DNA of 64,000 nt from Parashewanella sp965200795 (GCA_965200795.1 CBDAVB010000035.1:62001-126000); one strand, 5' to 3'; shown: positions 16,365 to 25,637, counted from the first letter of the stretch. The notes: generated from the sequence alone by a model not told the origin. Program-made: numbers and translations.

Positions 16365-16397
16365 TCCCAAAATAAAAGTTATTCCGGGACGGTTCTT
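16365..16397. repeat. collapsed MITE-end palindrome
   Basis: CCCAAAATAA directly followed by AAGTTATTCCGGGACGGTTC reproduces both terminal repeats of the element at 7217-7527 with the interior missing. Confidence 0.45.
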
Positions 16398-16416
16398 ATT
16401 ACCTGAACTCAGGCTG

Positions 16417-17001
16417 TTAAAATTGGCAGTAAGACGCTTTGCTGAGCCAGAAATCAGCCGTGTTACCGGCTTTAAAGTCAAAAAACGGCAGTGCTGAAAA
16501 CCGGCAAAGATGAGCGATGACCGAACCCGGAAAGATTTTCACTTTCAGGTTGTATCGCTCAGCGGCATGGTTGTAATGCCTGCACAAAGTAGAAAACTCG
16601 CTGTGAACACTGAAATAGGTTTGTAAGTGACGGGTATTTGATATTCCGTCCAGTTGTGCGGCGATGCCGGTAATTGTCTGACTCAGCTCATTGCATTTTT
16701 TCAGGTGCGCCTGTATCGCGCTGAATGTCTCAAACCGGTGCTGAGTGTAAATATCCGACCGGTAAACGTGGCGGTAGTCATTCAGGGTCTTATAATACGC
16801 CTCTTTTTGAGTTACCGTCAGCTCAGCGTGATGAACGACCTTAAGCATGGATCGCACCTGCTGAGTGAGAGAAAGGTCGAGTGAGGACAGAGCTGAAAGC
16901 GCCGCGGTTTTACTCCGCTGAAGGTTTCTGTAAATAAACCGCAGACAAACTAAAACTATGACGGAGAAGGCGCTGAGCACGAACATTTTAAAATATTTCA
17001 A
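16417..17001 (-). CDS. LemA-like membrane-anchored protein
   Basis: 194 aa with one N-terminal membrane segment (about residues 5-25), then a helical domain. The C-terminal region carries the LemA signature order: YNLKVKIFPGSVIAHL followed by PFFDF. LemA proteins are widespread, of unclear function, with a short N-terminal anchor and helical bundle. It is shorter in conservation than typical LemA proteins, so the family call rests mainly on the C-terminal motif. It stands alone, with 200 bp to rluA-like on one side and ribB convergent on the other. Confidence 0.7.
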   Translation of the reverse strand: MKYFKMFVLSAFSVIVLVCLRFIYRNLQRSKTAALSALSSLDLSLTQQVRSMLKVVHHAELTVTQKEAYYKTLNDYRHVYRSDIYTQHRFETFSAIQAHLKKCNELSQTITGIAAQLDGISNTRHLQTYFSVHSEFSTLCRHYNHAAERYNLKVKIFPGSVIAHLCRFSALPFFDFKAGNTADFWLSKASYCQF

Positions 17002-17122
17002 GATAACACTCAGTTAAATGTAGGCGGCCGCGATTGAGTTTGCCAGTTTTTCACCGCTTTATTCCCAAGTAAAAAATAAAACTCATCCGCATGCTGTTAA
17101 GCTTTGGTTAAGCTGAGGTGGT

Positions 17123-17202
17123 TATAATGTTCCCGTGCAAGATTAGGGCAACCAATTCGCTCTTGAATGCAGGACTCTTAAATAATACAGAGTCCTTTTT
17201 TT
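17123..17202 (+). ncRNA. candidate small RNA with own -10 and terminator
   Basis: A perfect TATAAT (17123-17128) without a strong -35 is followed, about 45 bases downstream, by an 8-bp perfect hairpin (AGGACTCT/AGAGTCCT, 17171-17196, 10-nt loop) and a run of seven T. The predicted transcript is about 65-70 nt from near 17135. Neither flanking gene is on this strand, so the terminator has no other obvious user. Coding is unlikely. Confidence 0.5.
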
Positions 17203-17887
17203 ATCTTTTTTCCGGCCACCGGAGCCCGAAAGGGTTGTTCCATCGTATAATTTGCGCCCGGGTCGACGGCCGTAAAAATTGCTCTCCGGTTTCCGGATAA
17301 CAGGTGTACTGAAAAACGCGGCCGTTGAAATGAAAGCGTAACGCGAAGGCGTGTAAGTAGCAGCGGTCGCTCAAATGTCCGCCGTAGAGCGTATCCCCTA
17401 AAATCGGCGTGCTCAGGCTGGATAGCGCTACCCGAAGCTGGTGGGTTTTTCCCGTATGCGGTTTAAGCAGATAAAGTCTTAACCCCTCAGCGACGGAGTG
17501 ACTGAAAAACTGAGTAATCGCGGGATTGTCTCTGCTGCGCAGTAACTTACGCGCACCTCGCCGGGATTTTGCCATATCACCTATGATCCAGCCTTGTTTC
17601 TTTTTAGGTTTCCCCCCGGCTATCGCAAGGTAGTACTTCTCGGTTTGTCGCAGCCGGAACCCCTCCGCCAGCGCGGCGGCGGCCGAGGAGGATCTGGCCA
17701 ATATCAGCAGTCCTGATGTCGGTGTATCCAGCCGGTGAACGGGATACAAAGCGGCGGACAAGCCGGACTCAGTCTGAGCGACAATTCCGGCGTTTCCGTC
17801 CTGACTGTGAAAATGAACACCCGGCGGTTTATTGATAACAATGAAGTCGGGCTCATCGGCGACGACGCGGAGGCAGGGTCGGGTCAT
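17201..17887 (-). CDS. RluA-family pseudouridine synthase
   Basis: 228 aa. Contains the RluA motif HRLDTPTSGLLILAR, with the catalytic Asp, plus INKPPG near the N-terminus and KPHTGKTHQLRVA, all diagnostic of the RluA family that isomerises uridine in rRNA or tRNA. There is no S4 domain, so it resembles the short RluA/TruC-type enzymes. The exact target base cannot be told from sequence. It begins 19 bases after the histidine kinase stop and may be cotranscribed with it. Confidence 0.88.
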   Translation of the reverse strand: MTRPCLRVVADEPDFIVINKPPGVHFHSQDGNAGIVAQTESGLSAALYPVHRLDTPTSGLLILARSSSAAAALAEGFRLRQTEKYYLAIAGGKPKKKQGWIIGDMAKSRRGARKLLRSRDNPAITQFFSHSVAEGLRLYLLKPHTGKTHQLRVALSSLSTPILGDTLYGGHLSDRCYLHAFALRFHFNGRVFQYTCYPETGEQFLRPSTRAQIIRWNNPFGLRWPEKR

Positions 17888-17906
17888 TGGCGGTACCGGT
17901 GCGGAA

Positions 17907-19169
17907 TTAAAATTTAATGGTTACTCTCAGGCCGGGATTATTATCACTGAGTTTCACCGACGCATTATGACGGGTTAAAATGGCTTTTACCATAGACAGG
18001 CCTAATCCCGTGCCTTTGTGGTGACGGCTGGGGTCTAGCCTTACAAGGCGGTCGAACACTTTTTCTTTGTGCTCGTCGGGAATGCCCGGGCCGTTATCAA
18101 TGATTTCAATCTTATCGCTGTGCTGACGGATCTCAATGGTGGCGTTTTTTCCTGAGTACTTGATCGCGTTATCGACCAGATTGAATAACGCCTGAAACAG
18201 CAGGTGCTTGTCGGCCTGAACCGAAAACTCACGACCTAAATTCAGCAGCAGGGTTTGCTCATTCATTTCCGCGAGCGCTTCGGCCATGTCACGCAGATCG
18301 CGGCATAAATGATGCAGTTCGATAGGCTGCTTTTCTAAAGCAAGCTGCCCTTCCTCGATACGGGTCAGTGACAGCATGGCGTTGAAGGTACCGAGGCAGT
18401 GATCCAGTTCTTCGAGTAACTCTGAGCAATGCTCAGGTAAATCATCGGCGGGACTGTTAATTAACTGTTCGATGCCAATGCGCAGGTGAGAAAGCGGAGT
18501 ACGCAAATCATGGGCGATATTATCGGTGATACCGCGAATCGCGGTAAGGTTGTTTTCAAGGGTATCCAGCACGTTGTTGAATTTCTGCGCCAGAATATCA
18601 AATTCGTCATTACGCCAGCTCACCGGCAGGCGCGTGTTGTAGTGCCCCTGTTCAATCTGCTCACTGAGACGGTTGTAATGAATAAGCCGTCTCAGAATGG
18701 CTTTTGAAAATAAAAAACCCAGTGCCAGGGCAAAAACCACGGTAAGCATCACCGCGGTCGCCGAGGCGCTGACAAACTTGTCAATCAGTGTCGCGAAATG
18801 ATCAGTGCGTGAAGCGATTAATACCGGGCCGTAACGTGTTCTCACTAATCCGCCGGTAAGGATATGCAACTTATCCGGCCCCGATGTAAGAATCGGAAAG
18901 TCTTTGGTTTTCGGAAGGTAAGGCATATCATCAGGCATGAAACTTAACGCGCCCAACACTTTATTCCCCTCTTTCCACGCAATCAGGGCTGATTTTGAGT
19001 CCGCGGCTTGAATCTGGCGTGCGAAGCTCCTGCGGCTGACGGTTCTCGCCAGTTGCTGATAACGCTGAACTTCCGTCTGAAGGCTTTCGGTGACCTGATA
19101 ACGCTGCTCAATCACTAATTGCTGATAAAGGGCGAACAACAGCGCGCCGATAATTAAGGTAACGAGCAC
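17907..19169 (-). CDS. two-component sensor histidine kinase
   Basis: 420 aa from GTG 19169. Membrane segments lie at about 1-17 and 130-155, flanking a periplasmic domain, followed by HAMP. The H-box is NIAHDLRTPLSHLRI (phosphorylated His), with N-box NLVDNAIKYSG, G1 DNGPGIPDEH and G2 GTGLGLSMVKAI. The GTG has no SD, and codons upstream of it continue in frame with family-like residues SAWRITIVFSV. The only initiators upstream are non-standard, such as ATT at 19217 four bases after AGAGG. The true start may therefore be there, overlapping the regulator stop by a few bases. It pairs with the response regulator. Confidence 0.9.
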   Translation of the reverse strand: MLVTLIIGALLFALYQQLVIEQRYQVTESLQTEVQRYQQLARTVSRRSFARQIQAADSKSALIAWKEGNKVLGALSFMPDDMPYLPKTKDFPILTSGPDKLHILTGGLVRTRYGPVLIASRTDHFATLIDKFVSASATAVMLTVVFALALGFLFSKAILRRLIHYNRLSEQIEQGHYNTRLPVSWRNDEFDILAQKFNNVLDTLENNLTAIRGITDNIAHDLRTPLSHLRIGIEQLINSPADDLPEHCSELLEELDHCLGTFNAMLSLTRIEEGQLALEKQPIELHHLCRDLRDMAEALAEMNEQTLLLNLGREFSVQADKHLLFQALFNLVDNAIKYSGKNATIEIRQHSDKIEIIDNGPGIPDEHKEKVFDRLVRLDPSRHHKGTGLGLSMVKAILTRHNASVKLSDNNPGLRVTIKF

Positions 19170-19212
19170 AGAGAATACAATGGTAATTCGCCAAGCGCTG
19201 CTTTGATAAGGA

Positions 19213-19890
19213 TTAATTCCTCTGCCGTAAGCGATAACCAGCGCCTCTTACCGTTTCAATTAACTCACCGTGACCTAACTCTTCGAATTTACGTCTGAGC
19301 TTGGCGATATGAACATCGATGACATTGGTACGCGGATCAAAGTGATAATCCCAGACCGCCTCAAAAAGCAAGGTACGGCTGATCACCTGATTCACGTGCT
19401 CCATAAGGTACTTTAATAATTGGAACTCTTTAGGTTGTAACAAAATTTCATGACCGTCCAGAGTAACGTTACGCGTCAGCAGCTCCATTTCTAACGGACC
19501 GGCACGTAAATGGCTTTGCGTCGGTTGAGTGTGCCCGCGGTGCATTAATTTCTCACAGCGGACTAACAGCTCGGAGAAAGCAAAAGGCTTGGTCATGTAA
19601 TCATCACCGCCGGCCCGCAGGCCTTTTACGCGCTCGTCAACGTGACTCAGCGCGGAAAGCAGCATAACAGGAGTCTGGTTGCCTGTCGCTCTTACCGCCG
19701 CAAGCAGTTTAAGCCCGCCGAGGCTGGGTAACATTCTGTCGAGCACGATGAGATCGTATTGATTACTAGTTGCTAATAGCAGTCCTTGATGACCATCGCT
19801 TGCGGTTTCAATATTGTGACCTTGCTCGGTAAAGCCTTTGACAATATAGTCCAAAGTAGTCGCATCATCTTCAACCAGTAAAACTTTCAT
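19213..19890 (-). CDS. OmpR/PhoB-family response regulator
   Basis: 225 aa from the ATG at 19890, AAGGAG five bases upstream; an ATG further upstream lies before the SD. The receiver domain has the acidic pair EDD, phospho-Asp in VLDRMLPSLGG, and the conserved Lys in DYMTKPF. The C-terminal winged helix ends VDVHIAKLRRKF...VRGAGYRLR. It probably controls transcription in response to the adjacent kinase. The SD lies inside the end of the PepSY gene, so the three genes are translationally close. Confidence 0.93.
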   Translation of the reverse strand: MKVLLVEDDATTLDYIVKGFTEQGHNIETASDGHQGLLLATSNQYDLIVLDRMLPSLGGLKLLAAVRATGNQTPVMLLSALSHVDERVKGLRAGGDDYMTKPFAFSELLVRCEKLMHRGHTQPTQSHLRAGPLEMELLTRNVTLDGHEILLQPKEFQLLKYLMEHVNQVISRTLLFEAVWDYHFDPRTNVIDVHIAKLRRKFEELGHGELIETVRGAGYRLRQRN

Positions 19891-19898
19891 AACACTCC

Positions 19899-20417
19899 TT
19901 AGTACCATTTCAATAATGGTAACGGACGCAGTTTTTCTACATCAAAAGCTAACCGATATCGTCCATTATTATCGAGCAGCTTTAATTCAAGATAGCTAAT
20001 GCCTAGATCATGATCCAGTTCCGCGTTTAATAAATGTACAGAATTTTTATGTATAGCTAATTCTACCAACTCTGAAAACTCTAGTTTATTTTTAGTGATA
20101 AAGCTTATGGCCGCGAGCTCTGAATGAGCCTTTGTGAGGTAAGTGTGTACTGTTTTCGCCATTAATTCGCCGCTGCTCGCGCAATATTCTAATTTGGTCA
20201 GCTTATGGGCTTTGGGATCAAGAACCGTGAACTCATACATCATTGGTGAGCGCTGAGTGTTGATAGAAAAATGTGTGATAACACCCGGAATGCTTTTTTC
20301 TATGATACGCATAGTATCAATCGGATTTTGAAACTGAGGTTGACCCGCCGCAGTTGATGGCTTTGGTGCCGCCGATGCCAAGCCACAATAAAGTATTAAA
20401 CAGATTAACCAACGCAT
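19899..20417 (-). CDS. secreted PepSY-like protein
   Basis: 172 aa with a clear signal peptide (about residues 1-16, cleavage after ASA). The mature part has two stretches fitting the PepSY pattern, including IDTMRIIEKSIPGVIT and YLELKLLDNNGRYRLAFD. PepSY proteins are periplasmic, and several sit beside two-component systems, where they may modulate the sensor. It is the first gene of a PepSY-regulator-kinase set and ends nine bases before the regulator start. The 253-bp upstream gap is AT-rich and probably holds the promoter. Confidence 0.7.
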   Translation of the reverse strand: MRWLICLILYCGLASAAPKPSTAAGQPQFQNPIDTMRIIEKSIPGVITHFSINTQRSPMMYEFTVLDPKAHKLTKLEYCASSGELMAKTVHTYLTKAHSELAAISFITKNKLEFSELVELAIHKNSVHLLNAELDHDLGISYLELKLLDNNGRYRLAFDVEKLRPLPLLKWY

Positions 20418-20670
20418 TGTTTTCCCCCGCTCTGTGATGCCGTTTATGCCGCATCAAGAAAAATTTCCGTATTCATATTAATCGCCGCGGTTTGTGAATG
20501 AATGTTCAATTCGCCAATTTTAAGGAGTCAAGCGGCAGCGATATATGAATATGTTCAGACAGTCTAACTTATGTCACTTTAATTACAGATGTAGGGAAGA
20601 TTAACAATTGATCATCTTGATTAAATTTTTGATGTAAAAATGAAATTTTATGTATGTAATTTAATTTAAT

Positions 20671-21741
20671 TTATTGATTGTAAATATTTTTAATTTTATT
20701 TGTGTCTATATGCCATTTGATGATTTTTTTGAGCGCTATGCTTTTCTTATTGGCAAAATCGAGCTCGACAACCTTATCCGTGCCGTTAATTTGAGCTAAC
20801 ACACGAAAGCTATTCCTTATCTGAAAATAAGAAACCGGGGTAATCAGTAAATATTCACTCGCGTTCTCAGCGTCTTGATTAAAGCTGCCCGGTAAAATAC
20901 AGGCTTCGGGTTTTTTACCTGATTTTAACCGGGAGGCCGGGAGGGTAATGGCCTGGTTACCGAAGTGCAGCCTGACTGAATGGTTTTCCCGGGTTTCGAC
21001 TCGATCAATATCGATAACATTGTTCAGTCCGAGCTGTTTTGCGACCAGTTTTGAATTGGGCGCGTTTAATAACTGAGCCGGAGTGCCCTGCTGAACGATC
21101 TTACCGCCGGCCATAACTAAGATTCTGTCAGCCAGTAACATAGCTTCATGATGATTGTGCGTCACTAAAATCACCGGACAGCGAATACCGGACTTTAACT
21201 TAAGTAACTGCAGATACAATTGTTCTCTGGTTTGATTGTCAACCGCTGAAAACGGCTCATCCAGCAACAATAACCGCGGCTCGCGCGCCAGCGCTCTGGC
21301 CAAAGCCACTCGCTGTTTCTGCCCGCCGGATAACTGCGCCGGACGTTTATGTTTTAATTCCCACAGTCCGACATTGGTAAGCCAGACCTGCGCTTGCCGC
21401 CGACGCCGGGGCCCGGGTAAATGATTCAGGGCGGTCAACACATTTCCGATGACCGACTGGTGTTCAAACAGCCCGTAGTGCTGAGGTACATAGCCGATAT
21501 GACGTCGCTGCGGACTGATCTGCCGGCGGTTATCAAACCAAAGCTGCTGATTGCAGCGGATCACCCCGCTCTGAGCTGAGTTGATGCCGGCTAATGTTTT
21601 TAACAAGGTACTTTTTCCGGCGCCGGAAGGACCTAAAATGACGATAACTTCACTCTCCGCGGCCTCAAACCGCGCTTTGACAGAAAAAGGCGTTGAAATT
21701 TCGATGTCACAGCTAAGACGGCGATCATCAGCTTCGCTCAT
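20671..21741 (-). CDS. modC: molybdate ABC transporter ATPase
   Basis: 356 aa. Walker A GPSGAGKST, signature LSGGQKQRVALARAL, Walker B LLLLDEPFSAVD and H-loop VTHNH are all present. The C-terminal third fits the regulatory TOBE-type extension of ModC, although its end is Lys/Asn-rich and atypical. It overlaps modB by 14 bases, so translational coupling is likely. It powers molybdate import for the adjacent Moco genes. Confidence 0.92.
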   Translation of the reverse strand: MSEADDRRLSCDIEISTPFSVKARFEAAESEVIVILGPSGAGKSTLLKTLAGINSAQSGVIRCNQQLWFDNRRQISPQRRHIGYVPQHYGLFEHQSVIGNVLTALNHLPGPRRRRQAQVWLTNVGLWELKHKRPAQLSGGQKQRVALARALAREPRLLLLDEPFSAVDNQTREQLYLQLLKLKSGIRCPVILVTHNHHEAMLLADRILVMAGGKIVQQGTPAQLLNAPNSKLVAKQLGLNNVIDIDRVETRENHSVRLHFGNQAITLPASRLKSGKKPEACILPGSFNQDAENASEYLLITPVSYFQIRNSFRVLAQINGTDKVVELDFANKKSIALKKIIKWHIDTNKIKNIYNQ

Positions 21742-22402
21742 GACGCGCTCCCACTTTCTGAGCCAGACGCGTGGTAACGGCCAGCGTCAGTACGGCGAAT
21801 ATCAGCAGCGTCGCTGACATTAAGCCGGCGGCATGAAAATCGAAAGACTGTACGCTGTCATAAATGGCGATGGATAAGGTTTTGGTTTCACCGGCGATGT
21901 TGCCGCCGATCATCAATACCACGCCGAATTCACCGAGGACGTGAGAAAAGCATAATATCACGGCGGTGATCACGCCGGGCCAGACCAGCGGCAGCTCAAT
22001 ACTGATCAGGCTTTGCCAGCGGTTCAGGCCGCAGCAGGCGGCGGCGTCCCGGACATCTTCCGGAATCGCCTCAAACGCCCGCTGAATGGGCTGCAGCGCA
22101 AACGGAATATTAATGATCAGTGACGCGAGCACCAGACCTGAAAAGTGAAACACGATATCCGAGCCCAGAACGGCCGATAAACTCTGCCCCAGCCAGCTCT
22201 GGGCGCCGAGGCCGGCCAGAAGATAATAACCGATGACCGTCGGCGGTAAGATCAAAGGCGTCATGGTGACGGCTTCGACAACAGCCTTGCCTCTGAATCG
22301 TTTAAAAGCCAGCGCGCGGGCCGCCAGAATAGCCAGCGGAATCAACAGCAGGGTAGTGATACCACTGAGTTTCAGTGACAGTAACAGTGCTTGCCAGTCC
22401 AT
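21728..22402 (-). CDS. modB: molybdate ABC transporter permease
   Basis: 224 aa with five or six membrane segments. The permease EAA-type loop is seen around AAACCGLNRWQSLISIELPLVWPG. The ATG follows the modA stop without a gap. Family and order (A-B-C) match ModB. Confidence 0.93.
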   Translation of the reverse strand: MDWQALLLSLKLSGITTLLLIPLAILAARALAFKRFRGKAVVEAVTMTPLILPPTVIGYYLLAGLGAQSWLGQSLSAVLGSDIVFHFSGLVLASLIINIPFALQPIQRAFEAIPEDVRDAAACCGLNRWQSLISIELPLVWPGVITAVILCFSHVLGEFGVVLMIGGNIAGETKTLSIAIYDSVQSFDFHAAGLMSATLLIFAVLTLAVTTRLAQKVGARHERS

Positions 22403-23209
22403 TTACGGGGTGTCCTTAACCGCGGGATTCAGTGACGGAATATCGAATCCGTATTCCCGGAGCGCGGCCTGTGCCGGTTGAGACCGCAGAAATAAAAAGA
22501 ATTGTCTCGCTGTTTTTCCGGCTTGATTCGTTAACACCATCGCCTGTTTAAGCGGCTGATGAAGTTCGGGGTCAATCGCGACATAGTCGATTCGGCGTTG
22601 ATAGTTCGCGGCTTTAGCCAGTGATAATGGGATAATGGCTCCCTGTACGGCGTCAGAAAGGGCAAATTGCGCCGCCTGAGCCGCATTTTCGCCTAAGATC
22701 AATTCCGGCTGAAGCCGGTGCCACAAATGCCGGTGTTTCAGGGCTTGCTCGGCGGCGGCACCGTAGGGGGCGTGCTCCGGGTTCGCGATCGCGAACCGAG
22801 ACACTTTGTGTTGTTTAAGCCACCGGGCCACGCCTGATAAGTCAGGATCCAAAGGCAATGACGAGTTTTTGGCTTTGACTAAGGCAAGGCGGCCGACGGC
22901 GTAGGTGACAGGGTTTCCCCGGGTCAGACCTTGCTCAATCAGCCAATTGACATAAGCCTGATCGGCGCTGATGAACAGCTCAAACGGCGCGCCGTGCTTA
23001 ATTTGCCGCGCTAATTGTCCCGATGAGCCGTAACTGATTTTTACCGTTAATCCTGTCCGCCTCTGAAACTGCCCGGCAATGTCCCGCAGCGCGAAACGAA
23101 CATTCGCCGCCGCCGCGATCGCCGGAGCGGACCGCGCCGATGCCGCCGGACTTAAGATGACGCTCGCGAGAACGCCGAGCGACAAACACAAGCTTGAAAA
23201 AAACGACAT
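22403..23209 (-). CDS. modA: molybdate-binding periplasmic protein
   Basis: 268 aa from the ATG at 23209, one base after the moaE stop; a longer frame inside moaE is not needed. The signal peptide ends near SAASARSAPA. The mature part has the ModA-type AAANVRFALRDIAGQF start, SYGSSGQL and FELFISAD motifs. It delivers molybdate to ModBC. Fusion of the mod genes to the end of the moa operon suggests coordinated expression with cofactor synthesis. Confidence 0.92.
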   Translation of the reverse strand: MSFFSSLCLSLGVLASVILSPAASARSAPAIAAAANVRFALRDIAGQFQRRTGLTVKISYGSSGQLARQIKHGAPFELFISADQAYVNWLIEQGLTRGNPVTYAVGRLALVKAKNSSLPLDPDLSGVARWLKQHKVSRFAIANPEHAPYGAAAEQALKHRHLWHRLQPELILGENAAQAAQFALSDAVQGAIIPLSLAKAANYQRRIDYVAIDPELHQPLKQAMVLTNQAGKTARQFFLFLRSQPAQAALREYGFDIPSLNPAVKDTP

Positions 23210-23210
23210 T

Positions 23211-23666
23211 CTAGCGCCACCGCCCGGCCGCTCGCGCGTCACTGTCTCTGGCGCCGGCCCATTTATCACCGTCACCGGTTGCCTCAAGTTTCCACAAAGG
23301 GGCCTCGGTCTTTAAAAAATCGATCAAAAACCCGCAGGCGTCAAACGCCGCTTGTCTGTGAGCGCCGGAAACGCCGATAAATACGATCCGCTCACCCGGC
23401 GTCATGGCGCCGACACGGTGAATGACGGTGATGTGATTAACGTCCCAGCGTGCTCTCGCCCGCTCAGCCAGTCGCGTGAGCACTTTCTCCGTCATTCCCG
23501 GATAATGCTCTAAAGTGAGCCGGCTCACCTCGCCGGCGTCATTAAAGTCACGCACTTTGCCGACAAAAGTCACTAAAGCGCCGTCACTGTTATCCCGGCT
23601 CAGCCGCCGGTATTCACCGGCGACAGAAAAGTCAGCCTGTTGTACGATTATCCGGCTGGTTGCCAT
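23211..23666 (-). CDS. moaE: molybdopterin synthase large subunit
   Basis: 151 aa. Family motifs: GALVTFVGKVRDFN, LEHYPGM, HRVGAMTPGE, SGAHRQAAFDAC and the lysine-bearing EAPLWKLE. MoaE with MoaD adds two sulfurs to cPMP to make molybdopterin. It starts two bases after moaD and ends one base before modA. Confidence 0.95.
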   Translation of the reverse strand: MATSRIIVQQADFSVAGEYRRLSRDNSDGALVTFVGKVRDFNDAGEVSRLTLEHYPGMTEKVLTRLAERARARWDVNHITVIHRVGAMTPGERIVFIGVSGAHRQAAFDACGFLIDFLKTEAPLWKLEATGDGDKWAGARDSDARAAGRWR

Positions 23667-23668
23667 TC

Positions 23669-23920
23669 TCAGCCCCCCGTCACCGGCGGAAAGAACGCAA
23701 TCTCATCGCCGTCTTTAATCGCTTGTTCCGGCGAGCACAGTTCCTGATTAACCGCGACGAGAAGTTTATCCGGAGCCAGCGCCCTGCGCCATTTCTCGTC
23801 TTTTCGCGCCAGGTGTAACCTGAGCTGCTCCGCGTTGTACCAGCCGTCTTCGAAATCCAGCTCCAGTTTTGACTCACCTAAACGCTCTCTCACCTGAGCG
23901 AAAAATAATACCGTGATCAT
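23669..23920 (-). CDS. moaD: molybdopterin synthase sulfur carrier
   Basis: 83 aa, beta-grasp fold protein ending in PPVTGG. The terminal Gly-Gly is adenylated by MoeB, then thiocarboxylated. Its start is nine bases after the moaC stop, in the usual moaC-moaD-moaE order. Confidence 0.93.
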   Translation of the reverse strand: MITVLFFAQVRERLGESKLELDFEDGWYNAEQLRLHLARKDEKWRRALAPDKLLVAVNQELCSPEQAIKDGDEIAFFPPVTGG

Positions 23921-23928
23921 GAACTCTT

Positions 23929-24417
23929 TTATCCCTCAGTCTTATTAATAAAGCGCCCGGATTTTCCGCCTTGTTTCTCAAGCAGCCGGACGGCGGAAAT
24001 GACCATGTCTTTCTGCGCCGCTTTGCACATATCGTATATGGTCAGCGCCGCGACTGAGGCCGCCGTTAACGCCTCCATCTCCGCGCCGGTTTTCCCGCTG
24101 AGCTTACATAAGCTGGTGATACGCAACCGGTTATCGTCAGGCTCGGGTTCAATATTCACCTCAACTTCGCTCAGCGTTAACGGATGGCATAAAGGGATCA
24201 GTTCAGGGGTTTTCTTCGCGGCCATAATGCCGGCGATACGAGCGGCGGCGAATACGTCACCTTTATGGTGCCGACCCGATAAAATCAGTTCCAGAGTGGC
24301 CGGTGACATGTCTACAAAAGCCTGGGCGCGGGCAACGCGAACCGTAATGTCTTTTTCACTGACATCGACCATACGCGCCTCGCCGGCCGCGTTGATATGT
24401 GATAATTCCCGGCTCAT
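23929..24417 (-). CDS. moaC: cyclic pyranopterin monophosphate synthase
   Basis: 162 aa from the ATG at 24417, with a strong GGGAGGA upstream. Motifs IPLCHPL, KTGAEMEALTA, DMCKAAQKDM and GGKSG fit MoaC. It converts the MoaA product to cPMP. The same frame is open further upstream, but that stretch is the moaB remnant below. Confidence 0.95.
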   Translation of the reverse strand: MSRELSHINAAGEARMVDVSEKDITVRVARAQAFVDMSPATLELILSGRHHKGDVFAAARIAGIMAAKKTPELIPLCHPLTLSEVEVNIEPEPDDNRLRITSLCKLSGKTGAEMEALTAASVAALTIYDMCKAAQKDMVISAVRLLEKQGGKSGRFINKTEG

Positions 24418-24615
24418 AGTTTCCTCCCGGCTTACTTTTTTCAGGTGAGCGACAAAATCACAAGGGCGGTGACGGGCACCGGGCCGCTCTTTGATGATCC
24501 GCCCCCGGCCCGGGCGACAAGCTCCGGGTGAACCGGACGTATCCGGGGTGCGGCGGTCAGAAACCGTCATAACGGCGATATTTAACGCAACAAACACATC
24601 CGTTGACCAGGTCAT
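24418..24615 (-). pseudogene. moaB remnant
   Basis: The first codons after an ATG at 24615 read ALNIAVMTVSDRRTPDTSG, the MoaB/MogA N-terminal motif. A shift of frame then lets ELVARAGG appear in another frame, and the rest is lost within 200 bp. Typical MoaB is about 170 aa. The remnant sits exactly where moaB lies in moaABCDE operons and is in frame with moaC, so a read-through product is conceivable. Confidence 0.7.
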
Positions 24616-24656
24616 AATTGCTCTCGTGATCATAATGTTAAATGTAAGGTCATTTA

Positions 24657-25637
24657 CTAACCCCCGATTGAGGCGAGGTGCCGGGTTACGCCTGTGATAC
24701 CCTGATGTAAATCGTGAGCGGCTTTTTTATGATGCAATTGCTGGCGCAAACGTTCAATCAGCTCATCTCGCTGATCGTCGCTTTGCAGCAGATCCCGAAG
24801 GTCAATGCCCGATTCCGTGAATAAACACAGGTGTAACTTACCTTTTGCCGAAACCCGCAGACGATTACAGGTTTTACAAAAACCCTCGGAGTACGGCATG
24901 ATCAAACCGAACCGGCCCTGATAATCAGGATGACAGAAATTCTGCGCCGGTCCGTCCGCGGGTTCAGGCACCTGACGCAGCCAGCCCCGCGCCAGCAATT
25001 CCGACTTAATGATATCACCGCTTAAACGGTGAGCGCCGAAGTAGTCATGATTCAGGCCGGTTTCCATCAGCTCGATAAAACGAACGTCAATCGGTCTGTC
25101 TTTCAGCCAGCTGATAAATTCAGGTAAATCACCGTCATTTAAGCGCCTCAGTAATACGGCGTTGATTTTTACGCGCTCAAAACCGGTATCCAGCGCCGCG
25201 TCAATACCGCGCATGACCTCATGGAATTTATTCTCACCGGTGATCTGGCGGAACTGACGGGGATCTAAACTGTCAACAGAAACATTAATCCGGCGTAAAC
25301 CGGCGTTAAACCACGCTTTAGCGTGCCGCTCTAAACGATAGCCGTTGGTGGTGGCCGCGACGGTCTCTATCGTCTCGTTATCCGCGGCAACGCGAATGAT
25401 GTCAGTGAAGTCTTTACGCAGGCTTGGTTCTCCGCCGGTAATGCGGATTTTTTTTATGCCGACTCCGGCGAAAGCGTTAACGACGCGACCGATTTCATCG
25501 AGGCGCAAAAAGTCCGGTTTTCCCCGCGGCTTATAACCATCTGGCAGACAATAGCTGCATTTAAAATTACAAACGTCGGTTACTGAAAGACGCAGGTAAC
25601 TGAATTTACGACCGAAGTCATCGAACAACTGAGACAT
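24657..25637 (-). CDS. moaA: GTP 3',8-cyclase
   Basis: 326 aa from the ATG at 25637, AAGGTG upstream; an earlier in-frame start would add a meaningless leader. Radical-SAM motif CNFKCSYC, GGEPSLRKDF, the C-terminal cluster FCKTCNRLRVSAKGKLHLC and the terminal Gly-Gly are all present, as required for MoaA. It starts molybdopterin synthesis from GTP. It is the first gene of the moaA-(B)-C-D-E-modABC operon. Confidence 0.95.
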   Translation of the reverse strand: MSQLFDDFGRKFSYLRLSVTDVCNFKCSYCLPDGYKPRGKPDFLRLDEIGRVVNAFAGVGIKKIRITGGEPSLRKDFTDIIRVAADNETIETVAATTNGYRLERHAKAWFNAGLRRINVSVDSLDPRQFRQITGENKFHEVMRGIDAALDTGFERVKINAVLLRRLNDGDLPEFISWLKDRPIDVRFIELMETGLNHDYFGAHRLSGDIIKSELLARGWLRQVPEPADGPAQNFCHPDYQGRFGLIMPYSEGFCKTCNRLRVSAKGKLHLCLFTESGIDLRDLLQSDDQRDELIERLRQQLHHKKAAHDLHQGITGVTRHLASIGG

